Origin: Trogon surrucura
Taxonomy: Eukaryota; Chordata; Aves; Trogoniformes; Trogonidae
Length of the DNA: 64,000 nt
NCBI GenBank assembly: GCA_020746105.1
Contig: CM036626.1
Coordinates: forward strand, 13,410,001 to 13,474,000
Direction of reading: 5' to 3'
The position numbers were made by a program, and so were the translations under genes. Positions 59,996 through 64,000 of this stretch are shown one piece after another (the stretch's first letter is position 1; every line of letters begins with the position of its first letter). Below the pieces are notes generated by a model. That model ran no database searches. It worked only from the letters and a program-made list of their open reading frames with translations, and had not been told where the DNA came from.

Positions 59996-62900
59996 AATTT
60001 CCTCTTTCATCAAGTCTCATTTTTAATGGATATTAGCTAAAGTTCAGAAGCTTTGTTGTATTCCCTCCCGTTTCTCAATCTAAAAAGCCTTCTGAATTAG
60101 TATGTTAAGATTGTTATGTTACTATGTAAACCCCAAATTGTATTTCACTTTTCATATTTTCCCCTTGAAGTTCAATGCCCAGGCTAACAGTGAAACTGTT
60201 AAAATTATTTTTCTTTTGTCTAGTCTACATTTTGCCTACCAATAGCGTTTTCCTCTGAGCAATATAATCTTTTTTAAGTGAAGAAAAAAAATTACTAGTT
60301 CTTGCTAAAATTTGGAAGAGCATGTTTGTGTACACTCATCAGTCTACATGATGTGAATACTGAAAGACCGTAATCTGATTTTATTCCTAGGCCCACTTTG
60401 TGATTTTGTTTTTGATGTATAGCAGCGGTGATGACGGATGTCTGATTGATGTTGCGGCACTGTGCCTGCTCCCAAGGGCCGCTTGCCTTACTTGTTTGTG
60501 CAGCGCGTAGCAGAAGCCACCTGATCGTTGTGTTTCTCAGGAAGCGTAAGTGGAAGATCAAAATGGGGTTCACACGAGGCAGCATTAGCCTCCAGATAAA
60601 ACCATGCCTCTGTGCATTCCTGTTCCCTGACACTTTGGCATCTGTGATTATAAAAAAATATAAATAGGCGGGACTGGGTGTGGGCAGAAAATAGACACGT
60701 CTCAAAAAAAATTAGTCTGAGACTGAACGTGTTATCAACACACTTAGCAACAGCACAGCCCTCGTTCTGCTGCTGTGCCGTTAGGCAATACTGGCAGGAC
60801 TGGGTTCCCTTGTACTCCCTCTCAAAGATTCAATGCCGGGTTGCTGTGGACAGAAAGCGGCGAAAGGATGAATGTTTCTGCCCAAGGACAGGATAGACTT
60901 CTTTAAACAACATCTCATTTTTACCTTTGGCTGGTTTGTTTCTGAAAGGAGCTGCCTACTCTGGTGTTTTTTTCTTTCATTTTCTTCTGCAAATGATAGG
61001 TGGGGTTCGCTGAAAATGAGACATAGGTGTGACAATGCTGCTGGGAACTGAGTTGGAAGATGTTACTTAGCATCCAAAGCTGCTCTGGCACATCTTTTAC
61101 TGGACATTGCTTTACTCTGTGCTCCAGGCCTTTGGACTGCTGATGAGTTCAGGGGCGGGGAAGAGGACAGTGTATTCTATGAGGATTGCAAGTGTTTCAG
61201 CAGTCATTAGGGAGAGGCAGGAGAGGACCGTGGTAATTGGCTTCTGACAGTTTTGAACATGAGATCGTGATTCAGCAGAGCAGAAGAGGCATACGTACAG
61301 TGTTAATTTTTAATTTTTTTTATTTTCTTAATTTCTTAGATAGCAGATAATACTGACAATGGAATTTGGACTAGAAGTGCCATGGGATAGGTTGATTGCT
61401 TGAAACATCTGACCATGTCTGTTGTAAAAGAATTAAATACACTCTGCTGATTCATTTCTTGCTGGTTCATCTGGCTTGGGCTAAGGGAAGTTGTGCCCCT
61501 GAGAGTATCTGGGGAAGGAATTAGATTTCAGGAGGTTTGAAAGGATCAGAACACGTGCACGTAAATGGGTTATTTTTCCCTTGTGTATGTTGCTGTTTCA
61601 GAAGGCTGATTATTTAAGATAAAATGATACTGTGTGTGCCTAACAAACCTCAGGGTATTTCTGCTGTGGCAGTGAGCCCTGGTAGCATGGTTTCCATCAT
61701 GGGCTGGGCTTTCTATTCCCTATCCCAAAAGTCTGCTTTTCAGACTCTCAGCAAAGGCTCCACGTCCATATGTCTGTAGTCAGAAACTGCAAAGCAAGAG
61801 AGAATCCAGCCAAACTGTCCTGCATTGGTTTAGCCAACTTTGGTTGTTTCCGGGAGAGGTGTTGCAGCTGTACTTCAGTGTTCATAAAGGTCAGTCCGCA
61901 TTTCCACGAATGTTCCTGCTTCTAGCGATGTGGAACTCAATTGTAGAAATCAGTTCGGTCTCCACAGAGGTTTGGCGCAGGAGTTCTCAGAACATGAACC
62001 TGTTTGCTTTAACAAAATGTGCTGAAGAAGCAGGAGTGGGAGTCATTAAGATAACAGCCGATGCGGTAAAACCACGTGTGACTGCAGTTATGGATTGGCT
62101 TGACTCATGCCAATCGTTTCTGTCTTCAGTCTGCTGAAACTGAGCCACGGGGGTTCATATATATAGCTAAGGGGAAAGGTTTAGCCCAGTTGAGAAACTA
62201 AGAAATGACTTATTAATGCATCAGAAATGCTGCATCTTTCTTTTCAGTATTTTCCAGGGTTTTCAAAGTTCCCTGTTAAAGATGGATGCAGCTTTTTATT
62301 CCTTTTGTTTTCATTCTTCCACTTTGTGTTTTGTTTTCATCCTGTTTAGCTTGTTTTCCACATTCCCATAAAACTGAGAGGGATGTGATTGTTTTTATTT
62401 AACAACTTAGACTTGAGTGGATTATTCCATTGTGAACATTTTCTGGTTGGTATGCAGTGGAAATGTACCCAGAAACTCACGGTGATCATGTTGTGGAAAC
62501 AACATTTGCTAGGGACTGCCAACCCCACGGCCAGTGTAGAAAGGCCAGCACGTGCTTTAGGTGTACTTTAAAGTGGTGTTTTGAACTTTGAAAGCAGTGG
62601 ATTCAGAGAGGGAGAATGGCAGAGAGAACTAGTTGAGGTTGTTTGGGTTTTTTTTCTGAGCATATTTTATTGTTTCCAGTGGTTGAAAGCACACTGTGCC
62701 TTGCTTCGGGCGGAATGGGGGGCACAGTGACATGAGCATCTCTCCTGGGAAGCGAGGGCGAAGGGACCACGGTGGAGTCGTGTGCCAGTAGTGGGCTTGC
62801 CTCAGTGTATTCCCTGCATTTCTCTCTCTGACACCTGCTCCCCGGTGGTTTCCCCGACTGCTGTGTCTGGCACGTGAGGTGATGAGAAAGGGAAAGGGTA

Positions 62901-63041
62901 AGGGTGCTGGAGCAGACTGATTTTGGTGTTAACTTCCCCAGTATTGGAAGGACTATTCTTTTTGGTAAGGTTTTTGTGTCATTTGAAAAAAAATGGTAAA
63001 GAATTCGCCCGGTCTTCTTGGGGAGGATTTCTGTGAATAGG

Positions 63042-63059
63042 AAATGAATTAATTCATTT
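63042..63059. repeat. Perfect 18-bp palindrome
   Basis: AAATGAATTAATTCATTT is its own reverse complement. It sits in AT-rich DNA just upstream of an L2-type relic. It contains TTAATT cores like those bound by paired homeodomain dimers, but no function is shown. Confidence 0.6.
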
Positions 63060-63189
63060 GGATTTTACCAAAGACATTAACATCGAGTGACTTTAAAATA
63101 TATTTAAAATGTTTATTTAAAATCCAAGTCAAATGAATTTTAACAAACTGTCTCAAGATAGAAGAAACTGACTTTTTGGAGTAACTGTA

Positions 63190-63300
63190 TTGTTTATTCT
63201 TTGTATTGCAGTAGCACCTAGAGAACCCTATTGTGCTAGATGCGGAACAAACATACAACAGAGATGGTCCCTGCCCATATGAGCTTACAGCCTCCAGCTT
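63190..63300 (+). repeat. Ancient L2/CR1-L3-type retroposon tail
   Basis: The order 'attgcagtagcacctagag', 'ccctattgtgctagatgc', 'gaacaaacatacaacagaga', 'tggtccctgccc' and 'gagcttacagcct' closely follows an ancient amniote retroposon tail well known from turtles, crocodiles and birds. This is the best kept of the very old relics in the window. Confidence 0.75.
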
Positions 63301-64000
63301 AGCCTCTGCCTCGTCCTGCAGAGGGATTAACCAGGCATTAATTCTCATTATGTGCTTCTGCCATTTTAGAGGGACTCTCTTGGGGTGATGAGGTCAAACC
63401 TGCAAACTTGATTTCTTCCTTACCCCCCAGTCAGAGGAAAGATCAAGTAAGAGGCAGGTTGCAGAGAGCTGAACAACCTGTCCTTTCCCGCTGTGCATTA
63501 CTCAAACTGATTTTTCGCATGCTGTAGGTACCAAGCCTGTGGCTGAGCCATGTGGGCTTCCTGAGATCACTGCTGCTCCTTAAAGAGCTGTGGTTTCCTT
63601 GTTCCCGGTGTCCTCAGGCAGAGGTGTTGGATAAAAGGAAGCCTTTTCAGTGGTTTATGTTATTTAAAAAAAGAAAGTTTTCTTTTTCTTTTTTTTTTTG
63701 CCTTCTAAGTTTTCATTCTCGTTCAGTACCTTCCCATAGTTGCTGCCATATGTGGCAAGGGGGAAGGATACTAAAAAAGCAAACCTGACATCACACATGC
63801 ACACTGTCAATCATCAAAGTATCAAAAACAAAGCTTGCAAGACCACAAATTTGTATAAATGTGGAGGAAAACAAAAGGACACTGACTTAGCACATCAGGC
63901 TACCTTGTCCCTTTGGGCAGCGTTAAGTTAGAGTAGAAGAAACTCCACTCATTTTATGAGCTTGTCTCTGGGGTCACCGTCCCATTCTTTTCCACCTCTT
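63301..64000. other. Gene-free right edge
   Basis: No gene or repeat family recognised. A long T-rich run lies near 63.68-63.70 kb. Short frames on the plus strand show no domain. Confidence 0.45.

Larger units (their letters stand above)
43786..63189. other. Gene-free stretch with simple repeats and one old retroposon
   Basis: No supported gene in about 19 kb. The region 45.5-46.1 kb is GC-richer and open on both strands at once, which argues against coding use. The frame at 57512-58120 (plus, 202 codons) is the longest plus-strand frame in the window, but a 145-codon frame covers much of it on the other strand, and no motif is visible. AT microsatellite text is at 53.8 kb. An old retroposon-like block is near 59.9 kb. 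Confidence 0.45.

Noticed and set aside
60425-60460. C/D-box snoRNA-like words (GTGATGA ... CTGA)
   Set aside because: Box spacing and terminal stem are not right, and such short words are common by chance.

Overview
This window looks like bird nuclear DNA, almost all intronic or intergenic. The identification rests on several CR1 LINE fragments with the typical avian 3' end, on very old amniote MIR/L2-type relics, and on one LTR element of a type I recognise as widespread in bird genomes (recognition from memory, not a database search). There are no bacterial-style gene arrays, operons, rRNA or tRNA genes, and no CRISPR-like arrays. None of the long open frames in either direction looks like a real protein gene. 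Most are short, run antisense to repeats, or overlap an equally long frame on the other strand.

Layout. At the left edge (420-533) is a good candidate for one internal coding exon of a plus-strand gene: 114 nt, a single open frame, a strong acceptor and a consensus donor. I cannot name the protein. The next 12 kb holds no confident gene. It carries a 5'-truncated CR1 copy on the plus strand (about 3585-3837), an older CR1 fragment on the minus strand (about 4631-4850) and MIR/L2-type relics near 1.7, 6.5 and 7.6 kb.

The main structure is at 12700-15392. It is a structurally complete LTR element on the minus strand with two LTRs of about 1.18 kb, flanked by a 5-bp target-site duplication (CTAGG). 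The LTRs enclose only about 330 bp of internal sequence. That sequence has a primer-binding site matching the 3' end of tRNA-Ile as I recall it, and a purine-rich tract next to the 3' LTR, but no gag, pol or env. It is therefore non-autonomous and would have needed proteins from a related element. The two LTRs differ at about 14 substitutions plus two small indels by eye (about 1.2%), so the insertion is recent compared with the other repeats here.

From 15.4 to 64 kb the DNA is again non-coding in appearance. It holds further CR1 relics (about 16.3-16.6 kb and 24.5 kb), a probable hAT-type DNA transposon relic (about 43.6-43.8 kb), a palindromic ancient repeat (about 30.2 kb), L2/MIR-type tails (32.5, 34.6 and 63.2 kb), a few short microsatellites and several short perfect inverted repeats. 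Two AT-rich stretches near 21.1 and 28.4 kb could be conserved non-coding elements, which only an alignment could show. Apart from the LTR element and the left-edge exon, I see no set of genes that work together.
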